This document shows positions 46,181 to 59,563 of a DNA stretch of 64,000 bases, in pieces. The DNA comes from Neospora caninum Liverpool. Taxonomy: Eukaryota; Apicomplexa; Conoidasida; Eucoccidiorida; Sarcocystidae. Below the pieces are notes generated by a model. That model was not told the DNA's origin. It worked only from the letters and a program-made list of their open reading frames with translations, and made no database searches. Position 1 is the first letter of the stretch. Each line of letters begins with the position of its first letter. The position numbers and the translations under genes are program-made. The stretch spans positions 1,656,724-1,720,723 of the forward strand of contig NC_018385.1 in assembly GCF_000208865.1 (NCBI RefSeq). The letters are read 5' to 3'.

Positions 46181-48744
46181 CCGTTCGGAGGAAGTGCACT
46201 CGGACCCCGGACGCCGTCAGCCAGAGGCGCTACGCAGGACAGATCGACACGAGGAGAGAGCGCAGGCAACAAGGCCAGTGAAGAGAGCAAACGGAGATGC
46301 AATGACAACTCACGCTCCTGCTGGGGCGCGCAGATGGGGCCATCAATCGGAGGTATTGAAGGCGCTGCGGCTTTTAAGTTGGGACGACAGCGCAAACACA
46401 GGACAAGATTATCTACCGGTCCACATGTAAATTTTTCTATGTGAAAGCATCTTTACTTGTGGAGATATCGGGCAGGAAGGAACGAAATGGAGTCGGAAAT
46501 TCAATTGCTCCTTTAGCTGAGGAGACACCCTGGCGACTGTCGGCAACGGGAGAGTCGGCGCGAACGCGCGCGAAGAAGGGGGCCAAGCAAGTCGCCAGAA
46601 AAGGAGCGGGGAGAGGGACGCCGTTGAGGCCAAGAAGGGGTCAGCAGAAATGAAGACATTTCCAAAATCTGCAGCAACATGACGGACACGCGCGCAGGTT
46701 CTCTCTCCTTCTGTTTGTTCTAAAACAGGCAAGCGCGGAAACGGGTTTCTGCATGGACGGGCATGCGCATGCAGCCATCCTGTGAGGGGCGAACGTGCTG
46801 GTCGCGTCGCCTTTTTTTTCGCTTGCTCTTTCCGGTTTCTGTTCCCAGGTGAGTTTTCGCCGACAGGTATTTTGGGAAGAGCTCTGGAATACAAATGCCC
46901 AACAATTCAAGAGAGCCGCTTCGCTGTTCGAAGCGTGAGACAAGAAGAGTTGCGCGAAGTTGCGCCGCGCCCTTGAATTTTTAGGGAAAGTCGCTTCCAT
47001 GCGTTTCTGGCCAGGAATTCACTCAATCCTTTCTTTCGGTGAGCACAGAAACTTCTTGGACGCAAGCAACCGCTTTTAAGGTGGTGGATGCGCGTAAGAC
47101 GCGCTTTGCAATCGTCTCGTGGACCGAGAAGAACCTCTCGATTTCCCGAAAAAAGTGTCTACTCCCTCGACCTTAATTGCACTGGTGAAGCGATCGACAC
47201 TAACAGAGGGCGTACAAGCGTAACATAGATAGCAGTCTACACTGGCAAGCACAGAAAGAGGAACCTGTCCTGGAGAAGTGATGTGCTATTCGTTTGGAAC
47301 GGGAACCGTTTCGAATATGAACAATCTAGCCGATCTGCTGCGTAGACACACGTGCGGCAAAAATTGCGATTCAGGAGCCCTCCAAATTAAGTTCCTCTCA
47401 TACCGCTCTTGAGCCTGATAGTTAAATAGTGGATCATTTCACCTTGTGGGTGCTTTCGTCTGTTTTGACTGGCTTGGGGTACGGTGACGCACAAGTCCTA
47501 TCACGAAATGTGTCCACTTCGCTTTCGCTCCGTGCGAGGTCTCCGGCCGAGTCACGCGCTTTTCCACATGGAAACGAAAGGCTGGGTGGATCAGATGTCT
47601 TCTTGGTGGAACAAGAAAAGATAGCGGCTTTCGAAGCTCGTAGCGGCCGCTGGTCGCGCAAATCATATCCTCTGTTATAGTGCCTTCCAGATGGTAGTCT
47701 GTACGGAATACACGGTTAGTCTTCTTGGCCTCACCTGGTTCATAACACCACTTTATATCGTGACTGAGGGGTATTTTCTAGCATAGTATGCGGAGTCGAA
47801 GGTAAGACCGCCACCAAACACAGTGGTTTGCGAGTATTCACTTCACCCCGTCAGAGTGCGCTGTAGAGCCGCAAATGCCACTGAGAACTTCGCCTGATTA
47901 CGCGTTCGTTTGATGGCCCTATCTACTCCCACGGATACAGACAACACGGGCGACACAGGAACTGGGAGCAGCACTCCACTGTTTTTCGTGGAAGTTTTCA
48001 AACTTGAAATCCAGCACTGTCAGCTGTGTAATTCTCAGCGTCCGACGAGACATTAAAAAGGATTTATCGGGCCTTGCCTCTCACTTGGCGGGCGATGCAC
48101 TGACTTGTAGCAGGCTCCTCGTTAGTCATCTGAGTGTCTCGACTATGGGAGTTCGGATGTTGTCTTTACTCCCGAAACCCTGAGACAGATACATATATCT
48201 TGGATGATTGTATCTTAGCGGTTAATTGTCACTCAAACGAGCGAATTCAGGAGAAAATAGGGGGGCAGTAGAAGTGACAACTCGATCCGCAAACAAAGAC
48301 AACAATATTGCAGGCGCCTGGCCAGCTAAGCGGCACCCGCTGGCAGCCGCCGTGTCACCCCGTGTCACCTTTCGTACATTCAACTGTTTTTGACACATGG
48401 CGTTCGATCCCATTGAGAAGGACTTCGCATTTTGCCGCACAAGAGCGTGTCTAGAGAAGTCCATTGGACAGTACAACAGAGAGCCCGAACACGAGCGCAG
48501 TCCTACCAACATGCACCATAAAAAAGGGGAAAAGGTGGTCTCCTCACTGTGTAATGTCCCTCCGCATCCCAGGTTACCGCGCAGTTCTGCTTACCCTTCA
48601 ACCTCTATAACGACTGACCTGTTCAAAACGCTCGTTGTTTTTGCCACCACAGCACCTGTGCGCGCCTAAGGATGCACGACTTTGGCTGTATCCAACACCT
48701 ACAGCCCTGTGTCAAAAACACTACGCTATCGATTCCGCGGCACT
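46181..48744. other. Intergenic spacer, helicase promoter to Patched-family 3' end
   Basis: Both flanking genes are on the minus strand, so the left side is the helicase promoter and leader and the right side the 3' UTR of the transporter. Open frames are short and without domains. A copy of the dispersed element lies at 47682-47713. The sequence from 47.0 to 48.7 kb is less GC-rich than the helicase side. Confidence 0.6.
47682..47713 (+). repeat. Dispersed element, copy D
   Basis: CCTTCCAGATGGTAGTCTGT followed by ACGGAATACACGG. It matches copy A at 12502 in about 26 of 29 positions by eye. Confidence 0.55.
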
Positions 48745-51314
48745 TTATTTTGACCTTTCCGTGCGGCCTTTGCTTCGAAGTCCCCTGACGAAATTTTTTA
48801 GAGCTCGTTTCACGGGTTCCTTCCGCGGATCCATGGGGCCGACGAGACTGAGTAGGACAGGAAGGAGGATGACGCCGTGAGCGAAGGCAAGCACAAGAAC
48901 AAGAGTCATCATTTTGAAGAAGACTCGGAGAACATACGATCTGGTAAAAGCAAGAACAGACACGCCGAGCAGGGTGGATAAAACCCCGTGAAAGATTGGA
49001 TTCCCAATCAGAACAAGCGTCTCGAAAACCCTCAGGTCCCGCGTTCGTCCAACGCAGTGGCAGAATGTATGGCAGATGTGAGTGGCGTAGTCAATCGCGA
49101 AGCCTGACCGCAGGAAATCAGCAGGAGAACAGACTAGGAAGATTGAAGAGAAAGCGAACGACACAAACAGTACCGACGCAAGACGACGAGAGAGGAGGAC
49201 TCACGTGGAAAGCGATCCGATGCCGGTGTTCACCGTAGTATCACTTTTGATTTAAGTGATCGGGATGGGTGGACGCTAGGTCTACCGTTTAGCCAGCGCC
49301 ACCGTGTTTTTACTAGCATACATGGAGGCTCAACATTGACACGAAGTTGGAAACGCGGTTTTCATGTCTATATCTCCACGTCTTGCCTCCTTCGACAAGA
49401 AATTGGACACGGCCGACCTACACGGCCGACCTTCTGTTGCTGTGGCAGGAGCTGAGCAGAAGAGAAAGAGAACTAGATGCGAGAAAAAGTTCTGACTCCC
49501 GACCGAACTAGCCGGGACTCCGTCATCTTTCACACCAGCGCATGGGGCACCCTCACCTATGGAGATGATGAGGTTGACCATGGTGAGCATATTTAGCGGA
49601 AGGTCCCAGAAGTGCATGAAGCCGATGATGGAGACATCGATCAGGACAAGGATGACAATAACCATAATGGCGCTCCAGAGGGAGGGCAGCAATAAAACGG
49701 AAACCTGCGCGACGCAATACGGGTCAGGATCGACAAACAGAACGCGATGTAGAGATCCCAATACGACAGCGCCTCCAATGGAACCGACCTGCGTCAGAAG
49801 TGCAAAACTGCTCTGCCTATTTGGGAGACTGAGGCTGAACCTTGAGAGCCTAAGTAAATAAAATTGTTTTATCATTCAAAAGAATTTTCTCCTGGAGGAA
49901 ACCAACCTCACCGAGTACAAAACGGTTCTTTCATCTGCAGGCGGGAGACTCGCCACAACCAGGTTTATGTTCCGCTTTCCGAACAGCCAATTCGAACGAA
50001 CAGCCACCGTGCCTTTCGCGCGTGGGTCTCTCAGTTTGCGCGGAACCGCGGCGGCGTCCCAGAAAGCGTGGCATCGTGTCATTTCTGGTGAACGGAAAAC
50101 CTCGCCTCGGTTGCCTGGAGAACTCCGAAAGCGACGACTTACAATAAGAACGGCACAGCCCGCCCACGCCATGTTGGCGAGAGTGCTTGACAAGATGCTT
50201 GTGTCCGATTCATAAAAGACAAAGAGCCGGTTGTACGCGTGAGCATCCGCTGCCTTGAAACTTTGCAGATCCCGTCTGTAACAATACAAGTAAATTGCAC
50301 GTCAACATCGCTCTGCATGCGAGGCCGACGAAGGAAGAATTCATCGCGTGCCTGATGTTACGGTTGAGCCCGCCTCCGATGCCTTTCACGTGGACCCGTC
50401 TCCCAAAGTCGGAGGGCTCTCTATGTTTTATGGATAAACCTTGTGTTTGCAGAATTCAGATACGATTTCCCGGGCAAAGGGACAAATCGACGTGAACAGC
50501 CAGTCAACGCCCTGGAGAGATTCGTGGAGTCGCATGAGAGGACCGAGGGAGCGAGGTGTGCAGTGGCATATTCTTTCGTTACGCAAGACAAATTGGATTA
50601 CTCGTCCCGAGCTGGTGATGCGCCGCTGATTTCTGTATCGGACTTCAATGAAGACCAGTTCCAGTCGTTGCTCGTAAAATGGAATCCTGAGAGGACGCAA
50701 GGAAAGGGTTCTCATTATGCACCTCACCTGAGAGAGACCATGAAATTACTTGACTCCTCAGAGGTTGGGAAATAGACGGGAATGAGCAGGGTTTGAAATG
50801 CGCGGAGTTCGCTGTCCCCTTGCCAGGCAAACTGGGATGCGAAGTTCGCCCCCATTGGAGTTTGAAGCCATGACCGCAAGCTGCAAAAATCAAAAGCATG
50901 TTTGATTTCTCGGACATGCAAAAAACGACGCCATCTGCTTGGCAGGGTACGGCAAGGTCTGCATGCTTTCGAACAGGACCCGCCAACTGCTGGAAAAAAG
51001 GAAAAGTTCAATTTGCCTCTGCTGTGTCAGACTGTCTATGTCACCGTTTCCAATTTAGTCCTTTGACAGATGTATACTCATATGTGCCAGGGACTGTCCG
51101 TGCCTGTTTCAAAGTGAAGGACAGCGCCTTTTGCACAGGTATCGTCAGGAAAGAACTCTATAGGTTAGGGTGTACCGAATAGGTCACGTACTGTACGTGG
51201 ACCTAAACCTTAACACGTTTGCAATTCTACCCTACTGTACACTCACAGGTATGTATATAGAATGCATACATACGTATACGTGAGATTCGTAGTATTGTGT
51301 GTCGATTTTAATTA

Positions 51315-51352
<38 letters not shown>

Positions 51353-51385
51353 CGTTCATCACGTAGTTAAGCATTATGTATATCC

Positions 51386-51418
<33 letters not shown>

Positions 51419-54400
51419 ATATAAGTATGTACTTGTACAAGTACCGACGCGAGTAAGCATCGGTCGCCGCCGTCGACAACGTAATAGCCACGTCTAGAAA
51501 AGCGATTTTCGTTTGGTCCTTACTCCTCAGCGGCGGCGTGCACTCGACAGGTTCCTGGAACTGAGGCGCCTTAGACTGCACCCTCCCTCCCCGCGCAGGT
51601 ACAGTCGATCAAACAGTGAGCGACACCCGAACGTAGAAGCAACGAAAGAGAAAATCACGCGCGCGGGCGAACCAAGCGACTGACTTACATCCGCATGCAT
51701 GTTACTGGGTTGTTCTCTGGGCCATACGCCCCCAAGGGAGACGAAAGAAAAACGTGAAGTCCGTCAACCAGATGGCGCGTATAGCCTCTCGATTCCAGCT
51801 TCTGGTGTAGCCACGCATATTCTGACTGCACGCCGAAGCCAACACAGCGCAGGGCCGAATCAATGTTCTCCATATCCAAACCTGAATTGGGATTGCTTTC
51901 CTGCTTACACAAACTTACGCTTGTACGAGACTGGCTGACGGCAGAAAAGTATTTTGCAGAATGTGGGCAGAAACATGCCTCCGTCTTTCACGGACCACCG
52001 GGTCGTGCCCGTTTATGGCCGTAGAAAAGTATGAAGAACGAGCACGCAACGCACAAAGCTGAGCGTAAACTCCCCATCGACCAGAGAGGGAGAGAGACAC
52101 TCGGGGGGAGTCGCCCAGAGTGCCGGTCGAAAAAACTCACCTTGAAGGTCCGTGAACAAATGTCCCTCGGGCTGGTGAAGAAAATTTTTACTGGGTCGCC
52201 GTAGTTATTGAAAAAGAACTCTTGGGCGTCAAAGAATTTCTGCAGGAAGTCGAAAAGGAGGAGTGCGCACATGACAGGGGTTATTCTGGTGAAACAGAAG
52301 AGCCCACGAAGATCTTGCTTCGTTCGCACCGTGGCCGTCCGTCCCCGAACTGTGCTCGTTTTCACGGATATTGCAAATGTGGGCGACAGATCTACGCAAA
52401 CAGACATTGTGTTTTAGCGCGACGCGAGAAAAACGAAGCTCAAGGGGACCGGGGCTTTCATCTCAATCATGATCTGGCCCTTCAGCGTCACTGAAACTGA
52501 ATAACTCCTAGAACGGGCCTGAAAAAGAGTTAGCGCTACAGTCTCCCGGATGCCCAGCCCTGTTGCCATCCCCTACACTGTAGAGAAGGCTTCGTCTTGT
52601 GGCACACGGCCGCACCTCTTTTTTACGGCGATTGAAGCTCAGAGCGTTTCGCTAGTTGCCCCGAGTCTTCATTCAAATGAGGTTTGGACATGCTGGACTG
52701 TCATAACGCATAGCCTTCCCCGCCATGAGGCAAATATTGCCTTCGTTACAAGCTGAGCTAAGGCTTCGTTGGCCTCTAACCGTATGTGTGCGAATGGAGA
52801 TCAACAGAACTAGAGTATCGTTTCCAGGAGCGTGACTCGTGCTTGTGCAGAACTAACTCGGAGAGGCGACCGATCTGGTGAGAGGTGTCGTGGATCGAGC
52901 CCTTTTCTGAGCCTAGAACAGCCTGTGAGCGCTACGGCAAACACGGCAGCGAACCCGATGAGCAAGAAGACTTTTATCCACGGGCTCAGCAGCATGCGAC
53001 CGACAGTCCGGAGAACGATCAATCGCAGCCTTCTGCCAACATTTCCCGGAGGTTCTGCGAGGTCTTCGACAGTAAGGATCTTCAGGAGATCCACACGGCG
53101 GTGTCTCTTACGTGGCCGCACATCCCCCCCGTCTACGTGTTCTGGAGCTTCAGGCGGCAAGCCCTGGTTCGTTTCTGCCCGGTTTGCTTCACCTTCCTCA
53201 GTCAACCGCTGTCTGTCCGTACAGTTTTCCTCGGAAGCACCACAAGGGTCGTGTCCTTCGCCCGGGTCTTCCGGAGAGAGAGAGAGGCGGAAAGCGTCGA
53301 CGGGTTTCTCTTCTTTGCTTCTGGCTTGGGGTTTCCTTTCTTCGCTTTCCCCTTTAAGTTCTGCACTCTCTTCATCTCCCTCGTGGTCAATACGCTTGGT
53401 TCTCCTGTTCATACGAACCCTCCTTAAGGTGGCCTTTGCCTTCGGCCGGGGTTGCTCGACACCAGTCTCGAGCCGATTCTGACGCAGCTGCTCTTCAATG
53501 GCGAGGACCACGACTGCGCCTGGGCCAACAGTTGCGGCAGGCTTTCCCTGCAGGACGGGGCCTAGAGCTTCGGCGATCTGTGCGTCTGCCTTTTCCTCTT
53601 CTGTCTGATGAGGGTTGAACTGTCGCTGTTCAGCCATGTCTAGTAGTTTCTTCAACTGCTCTTTCAGCCCCAGCGGCTGCTCGTGCGCGCCTCCACAGGC
53701 GCCAGGCACGGAGGTGCCAGTCTCCTCGTCCGCCTCGCGGTTTCTCGCTGCATCTCTGCCTCTCGGATCTCGAAAAGCCGGCAGAGCGTTTGCGGATCCC
53801 CGCCGGCAGATGGAGGGACGGGCGTCTCGAGGTCGAGGGCCTGCCGCTCCGAGTTTCTGCCGGGGGCATCTCGTTTGGAGGGTCCGCCCCTTCTTGCCCT
53901 GTCCTAGATTTCGCGCTCCTTTCGCTCCGTTAGTTCTTCTCACGATGCCGCCTTGGCGTGGAAACGCGACTGCAGAGAGCTCTCTGGGATTTAGGAAACC
54001 TGTGCACCGCCGCCCACGGTCTGCCGCTCGGGATGCCGCACGTGCTCTCGCATTTTCGCCCCGTCGATACAGGCCTTCTCCCACTTCACTGGGGGGCTCG
54101 TCTTCCGAAGAACTATCGGAGGACGAGAGCGAGGCATTCGACATCTGCTTTGTGTTCATCTCTGCTTCAGCAGCGGCGCCTTTCGGTGTTCTGGGGTGCA
54201 CACACGTCGCTTCGTGACCCAGATTTCCCTGCGTCTTTTCTTCTGCATAGGTGTGACTGCCTCTCTCTGAATTTGCCGTTGCATCTGATATCGATTTGCC
54301 TCCTTTTTTTCCGCGTTTCGTCGGTTGCAACTCGGCGACGAGCTTACGTGCGCCTCTCGGCGGAACACGTCGCTGTCGGCCTGCCGCTGACTCGGTGGAA

Positions 54401-57400
54401 CTGTCGTGGGCATCTTTCGATTCCTCCTGTTTCTGCAAATTAGGAGTCGCGTTCGGTATTGATTTACTTGCATCAGGAGGGGTAGCGGCCCGCAAAACGC
54501 CCTTCTGCTTAGCCTTCGCCTTGGCTTTAGCAGCCCCGCGCCTCCCCGCGCCTGTCGCGGGCTCTAGAGAGGGCGGCGCGTTTTCCGCGGCCGTTGAAGC
54601 TCCTCTCTCGGACCCAGAGGCCGGGTGCTGCAGGTGACTTGCGTCACACTCCTCTTTAACTGCGGCTTTCTGCTTAGCTTTTGCCTTGGCGACTCGCTTT
54701 TTCGGAGTTCTCTTTGGTTCTCTTGCCGGCCGTGCCGGAGCATCCGACAAACGGCCACAACTGTCGTCGTCGCTTCCGGGTCTCTGCCTTCGCGCGGACA
54801 ACTCACACCCTTTAGTCATCTCCATAGCCACTTGCAGGGTTACGCACTCGTATACTGTGCTCGCATGCTGGTTGAGTAACGAGTGCCTGGCCGTCGCGAG
54901 GTACTTCTTGTCCTCAGTGTAAGGTAATGAGAACCTGAATCCTGAAGACTGAAGGCCACCTACCCAGCCATTGCCGGGTCTCCTTTTACGTGATCCTTCA
55001 CTGCCGCTGAACGCGTCTTCAGTTTCGAGAGGTCCGCCTCGTGCCCGCTGAACTCCGGTTTCCGGCGGTCGGCGGACCGGCAGAAGGCAGCATCGCGCCA
55101 TCGTTTGTTGGCGGCGTTCTTCGTAGTAGGCGTCGATCGACAGGCAGGCGAGGAAAAACGTGATGCACATGAGATAACCTCCAAGGATACCGGCGGCGGT
55201 AATCCAACAGAAATTTCGGATCGCCAGGTAGGGGGAAGTCGCGCCAATGGCGAAGCTAATGATGCTCGTAAGGGTTGTTATCGTTATCGATAACCCAGAG
55301 TCTCGCATTGTGATTGTCAACCGTTCCTTCGCGACTGTTCTCGTAAACGTGAGCGAATAGGAGTTGATAATGACAAACACGTCATCGACGCCAATACCCA
55401 TAACAAGGAAAGGCGCGGCGGTGGCCGTCGTCGTGTGCTCAAGTCCCACGAGGTAACACAAACCCGCACCTCCGCAATATCCAAGGGCGGCCGCCGTTGC
55501 TCCCATGACGGAAACGAGCATCTTGCTGCGAAAGTGATTCGTGCTAAACGTTACCAACCCCACGTAGCCAAAGATGAGAGTGCCTGCAGCTAAGACAAAC
55601 AAAATGTCCGTGCTCCCCTTGAAGCCCGTGCTAGACGAGAGGCCTTCTTCTGGAATCAAACGCACAGAAACAAGAGGGCGCTAGGCCAGTGGCTGAGTTG
55701 AACGGGCTCTGCGGTACCTCTTTTCTGTACTGGAACCGCTAACAAAGAGCTCGACCGAACATTTCTCTTCCAAACGTTGAAAAAAATGGATACAAAGATA
55801 TAGGCTACGACATCTGGAAATTCCCGAGAGGTAGCACGGGACGATCCCCCTTTTTGTCTACCTACACACTTTGTCCTACTTGTTCTCACGGCGCCCTCTC
55901 TCTTTCTCACTGGTGCACTACATGCATCTTTGAACCTGCAGTTGCTACTCTGACAACGAATTTCATATCAAAGGGTGGCACAGTCTCGACAGATTTGGTT
56001 TAGATGCGCAGCACTCTCTCGACCGTCTCCATTGCCTCGTGCGAGGACACACAAAGGATAGAGCACCGGAGAACGCGCGTCCGTACCCAAGCTTTGGTCG
56101 GTTTTGCAGTAGATCGACGCGCCAGGCAACCGCCATCGGGAATTTTCGACAAGCTTGACCAGGGCTGCTTCCCACGCGCGAGCGACGGGCCTCATGTGCG
56201 GTTTGTCTGACAATGTGTATCGGAGCACAAAGCCTGAAGTTCCACGAACCTGAAACCCGTTTCCATTCAGTCGTAATCCTTTCTGGCTGATCCATAACTC
56301 GGTAATTGTCTCGGTTGCGAGCGTCCAACTGGTATGCCGGGGATAACCGAGGGGCTGTCCGAACTCCCTGCGTACGGCAGACAAGCAGACCACCTGATAT
56401 TTTCCGTGGAGGTACCACTGGGAGATGCACGAGGGCGCATGGGTAATGAGCAAGCTTGTTGTACCTCCGTACGTGCCACTTAACTTTTGAAATTGCCACA
56501 CAACCGCTCTGGGTGACTCCACAGAGGCAAATTGCCTAATGTGTGTTTGCATCCCCATATGGTTCCAGGCGTTTCGTAGCCCAGACACCGGCAAGAGAGG
56601 AAAGAACATTGATCCGCACAGCACGTTCTTGCAACAGTGCGATGAACCATCTCGAGTTGCAGCACTTTACCTTTGGGAAAAAAATATGAACAAGGCGGCC
56701 GATCCCGACTCATTCGTCTCTGGGAAGTGGACGCGGTAACCCAGAATCGACTCTGCCATGCGACTGGTCAGTTCGCGCAAACTTGTCAACAGCATTGCTC
56801 GAAAAGGAAACCTATTCTGCTCTTCGGAACTCTCTACAAGTGTCTTCTGAAGGCGCCCGCTGCTTGCCAACACAGTATTTTTTACCTGCGGTCGTTGTAC
56901 ATGAAGAGCACCCCTTCAGGGGGATTACAGACTCCCACCTTGTCCTTCAGACAGAGATTCGAAAAGCCATACTGACCAGGCGGCAGAGGTGGCCGGCAGG
57001 CGAGACCAGAGATTCGATCTTTTGCAGGAGCGTGGGTCTCGACGCATCCAAACTCGCTCATGCCGAAACCTCCGGTGACTCCAAGCGCCCTTACTGTAGC
57101 TCCAAGGGCCGCGGGTTTCTGAAGTGGAACACCCGGAACCTTGTTGTCTCCGGTAACGGACAAATTTCGCTCGCTTCGAAACAGGACCGGCGTTTGGCGT
57201 GACTGGTGAACATTATCTGTCCCCCGCTGGAGGGTCCCCAGGGCCGCATGTTTATTCTCGTTGCTAATGAAACGTGCCTCACTTTCGCCTCGGGGAGCCA
57301 CAGGATCGGCATGGTCGTCCTCTCGGCCTGTACTGAGAGGCACGTTCCGGACAGAAGAGACGGTGGCCGACGAAGCTTCCGTGATTTTTTCCCTGCTGGA

Positions 57401-59563
57401 TACCTCCAGATCTGTTTTTGCTGGAGAGGCCGAAGCGTGCAAAGCCGGTCCCAGCACAAGAGAGGACATTTGCGAGGCAATCTGAAGGGGTATGGGAGAA
57501 AGGAAGGAACTTGCAGCAAAGTCGGCGGCGTTTGCATCGCCTGAGTTCGCTTCTGTGGTTTGTAGCCGGCGGGGCCAGTAAAAGTCGTCCTCGTGGGGAC
57601 GTCTGTTGGGGTCGCGCACGCCTAGGCCGCCCACGAGTTGATCGAAAAGGAGCGGCGGAAGAGTGGTATTTGCCATGAGCTCCTCCTCTGGTTTGACAGA
57701 AACCGACAGCTCCAGGACTTCCAGATGGAACGTCCACAGCGCGTCAAGAAACTCGCGGGTAAGCAGATTCGTGTCTTCGACGTTTGCGACGACGTAGATA
57801 ACCTCAGTCCGCGTCAGGTTGCCATAGAACATGTTTGAATAAAGAAGCGAATCCTGAAAACGATAACGAACACGCCCTTCGAAACGAGAAATGGTCACAT
57901 GCCGAAACAGCATCCCACATCCTGTACGCGGGTGCCGTGCAAAGTGGAAGGCAAAACTATGGGACCGGTCTATCAATATTAAAGAACCGATCGGTCGCGA
58001 TGCCGAGAACTGTATCGAATGGATCAGATAGGATTAATTGGCACCTGTCTTGGTAGAATGCTTCTCAGCCCCAGGTTATCTAAGAAAGAGCGTAGACAAA
58101 CTTGACCCGAGAGCTAATCTCACGACACAGAAAGCTGGCATATGCAGCCACGCCAGTCTTACTCGCCGTTCTAGCAAACCTTTCAAAATCGTTGCTCAGA
58201 AGGTGATCTTTGGTGGAAGAACTGACCAAACACTCACAACAGATCAATTCATTATTCGTGGTACCGCAGTGTCGTCGGCGTATTTCGTGCAGGCTGCGGT
58301 GGAAAGTGAATTTTTTTCCATTCGATTGAAGCTTAGCCGTGGCAATTAAGATTTCAGGTTGACAGCGTCTTGGAACGAGTGACACAAGTCCCTGCTCGGC
58401 GAGCATGCCTGGGGAAAAGACTATACATATGGGAGTTAAGCGCCTGGTCAATGGGATCCTTTCCGTTTATAATTTACCCGTAAAAAGCGGCTGTGCTGGC
58501 TTCATTCCACTCGAAGTTCGGAACTTTGAGTAAAGCTAAATCCACTCCTATCCTGTATATGGCATTTGATCTAACAATATGTTTGTATTCACTGTATACT
58601 CTGTGAAGGAGGCTTGATGGCGACAAATTACCTTTTGTTGGTAACGGTACTGTCATCTCTTCCATAGTCGGCTGCAACTGGACGAGTCTACATTTGCCTC
58701 GTGGTTTTTTCGTCGGAAGGCCGTGTTCACCTTCCACACAACACTTTTGAGTCCTTGTAGGCGCCAGATTGTCAGCAACATATCCGTGATTCTGATAAGC
58801 CTGCGTCTGACTTACATTGTGAGCACGAGTCCAAGGCAGTGCGTACTGTCTTTCTCCATCCTTCACCACGCGGCGGAGTGGAATCCCAATGGCGAGAAGC
58901 AGGGACACCATGAGAGAGAGGGCGATGACCTACGGGGTCAGGGCGGGACAGTATGATGCATAAGATTAAAATGAAGAAAGTGTGAACAGAACTGTTCGGA
59001 AGCGAAACCGTACATTCCCTTCGGAACCGGGCAGTCCAACGAAGACGGGTGAGCACCACAGAACATACTGACCAGCGTGGAAAAGGTATTGGAGGGGAAC
59101 GCAAGAGTAGTTGCCGGTTCAACCTTTGGGATCGCAGATTTCTGGAAGTGTACACATCCGTCCTGCTCGCCAGTGGTTCACCTCACTTTCTCTCTGTGAA
59201 GGCGGCGAAACTTCACCCCTCGTGTGCTCAGTGACTCACTAGCCAAGGACGCTTGTAGACCACTAGGGTGTATGCTACGAAACATCTGCCTATGGCATGA
59301 ATCAATCTGTCTTTCGCCGCTTGAAAGGACGATGCGCACTCGAAGGGGGACCACTGATCTTTTTGGAGCTTCTCATAGTACGCGTCATCATGGCAATCCT
59401 CATCCTCATCGGATCCACAGAAAGCTACGTCGCTGTCTCTCTCCTCCGCAAAAGACTCAGTTTCCTCCCACTCGCGTTCCTTCCGTCTTCGTCTCTCCTC
59501 GTGTTCTTCCTCCTGGGCTCGCGCGACTGCCCGGTTCGACCAGGCAGGCGGACCGACCATCAT
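48745..59563 (-). CDS. Patched-family RND/sterol-sensing transporter with enlarged loop
   Basis: Exons (minus): 59563-59240, 58929-58816, 57853-56886, 56811-56671, 56508-56394, 56249-56087, 55649-52858, 52239-52141, 51825-51689, 50880-50728, 50275-50143, 49704-49557, 49103-48745; phases close to 1,881 residues. First membrane segment follows YKRPWL near 108. Lumenal loop 1 has RTEVIYVVANVED and TSGFVLRYTLS. The sterol-sensing-type block follows, with GIGVDDVFVI near 694-703. A basic, disordered loop of about 700 residues comes next (785-1490), then SPWIKVFLLIGFAAVF, lumenal loop 2 (DAQEFFFNNYGDPVKIFF), and a second block with PSLWSAIMVIVILVLIDVSI, GFAIDYATHICH and GVLSTLLGVSVLAF. GxxxDD and GxxxD pairs are the charged transmembrane residues typical of proton-coupled RND pumps and Patched/NPC1. 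Substrate is probably a sterol or lipid, by family only. The exon 4/5 boundaries (56394-56811) are the least certain. Confidence 0.85.
51314..51425. repeat. Paired (TA)n microsatellites in an intron of the transporter gene
   Basis: Long alternating TA runs at about 51318-51345 and 51388-51423, within the intron between exons at 51689 and 50880. They are non-coding. Confidence 0.85.
53440..54760 (-). other. Disordered insert exon region of the transporter loop
   Basis: Part of the single large exon 52858-55649, open for about 930 codons without a stop. It encodes repeated Ala-Lys clusters (VAKAKAKQK and AAKAKAKAKQK), acidic and Arg-rich stretches and no hydrophobic helix. Its position between the two transmembrane halves corresponds to the central cytoplasmic loop of Patched proteins. 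Confidence 0.75.

Noticed and set aside
45171..46430. Plus-strand frame of 419 codons with Ser/Pro repeats
   Set aside because: Mirror of the acidic-repeat exon of the DEAD-box helicase; the helicase motifs fix the minus strand as coding.
53615..54217. Plus-strand frame of 200 codons
   Set aside because: Shadow of the transporter's large exon, whose reading frame is fixed by membrane segments at both ends.
56267..56393. Continuation of the transporter exon from 56508 to 56087 without an intron
   Set aside because: The frame is open, but removing 56250-56393 joins the segment ending HGKYQ to VRGTSGF, giving a better Patched-type alignment. It remains an alternative.
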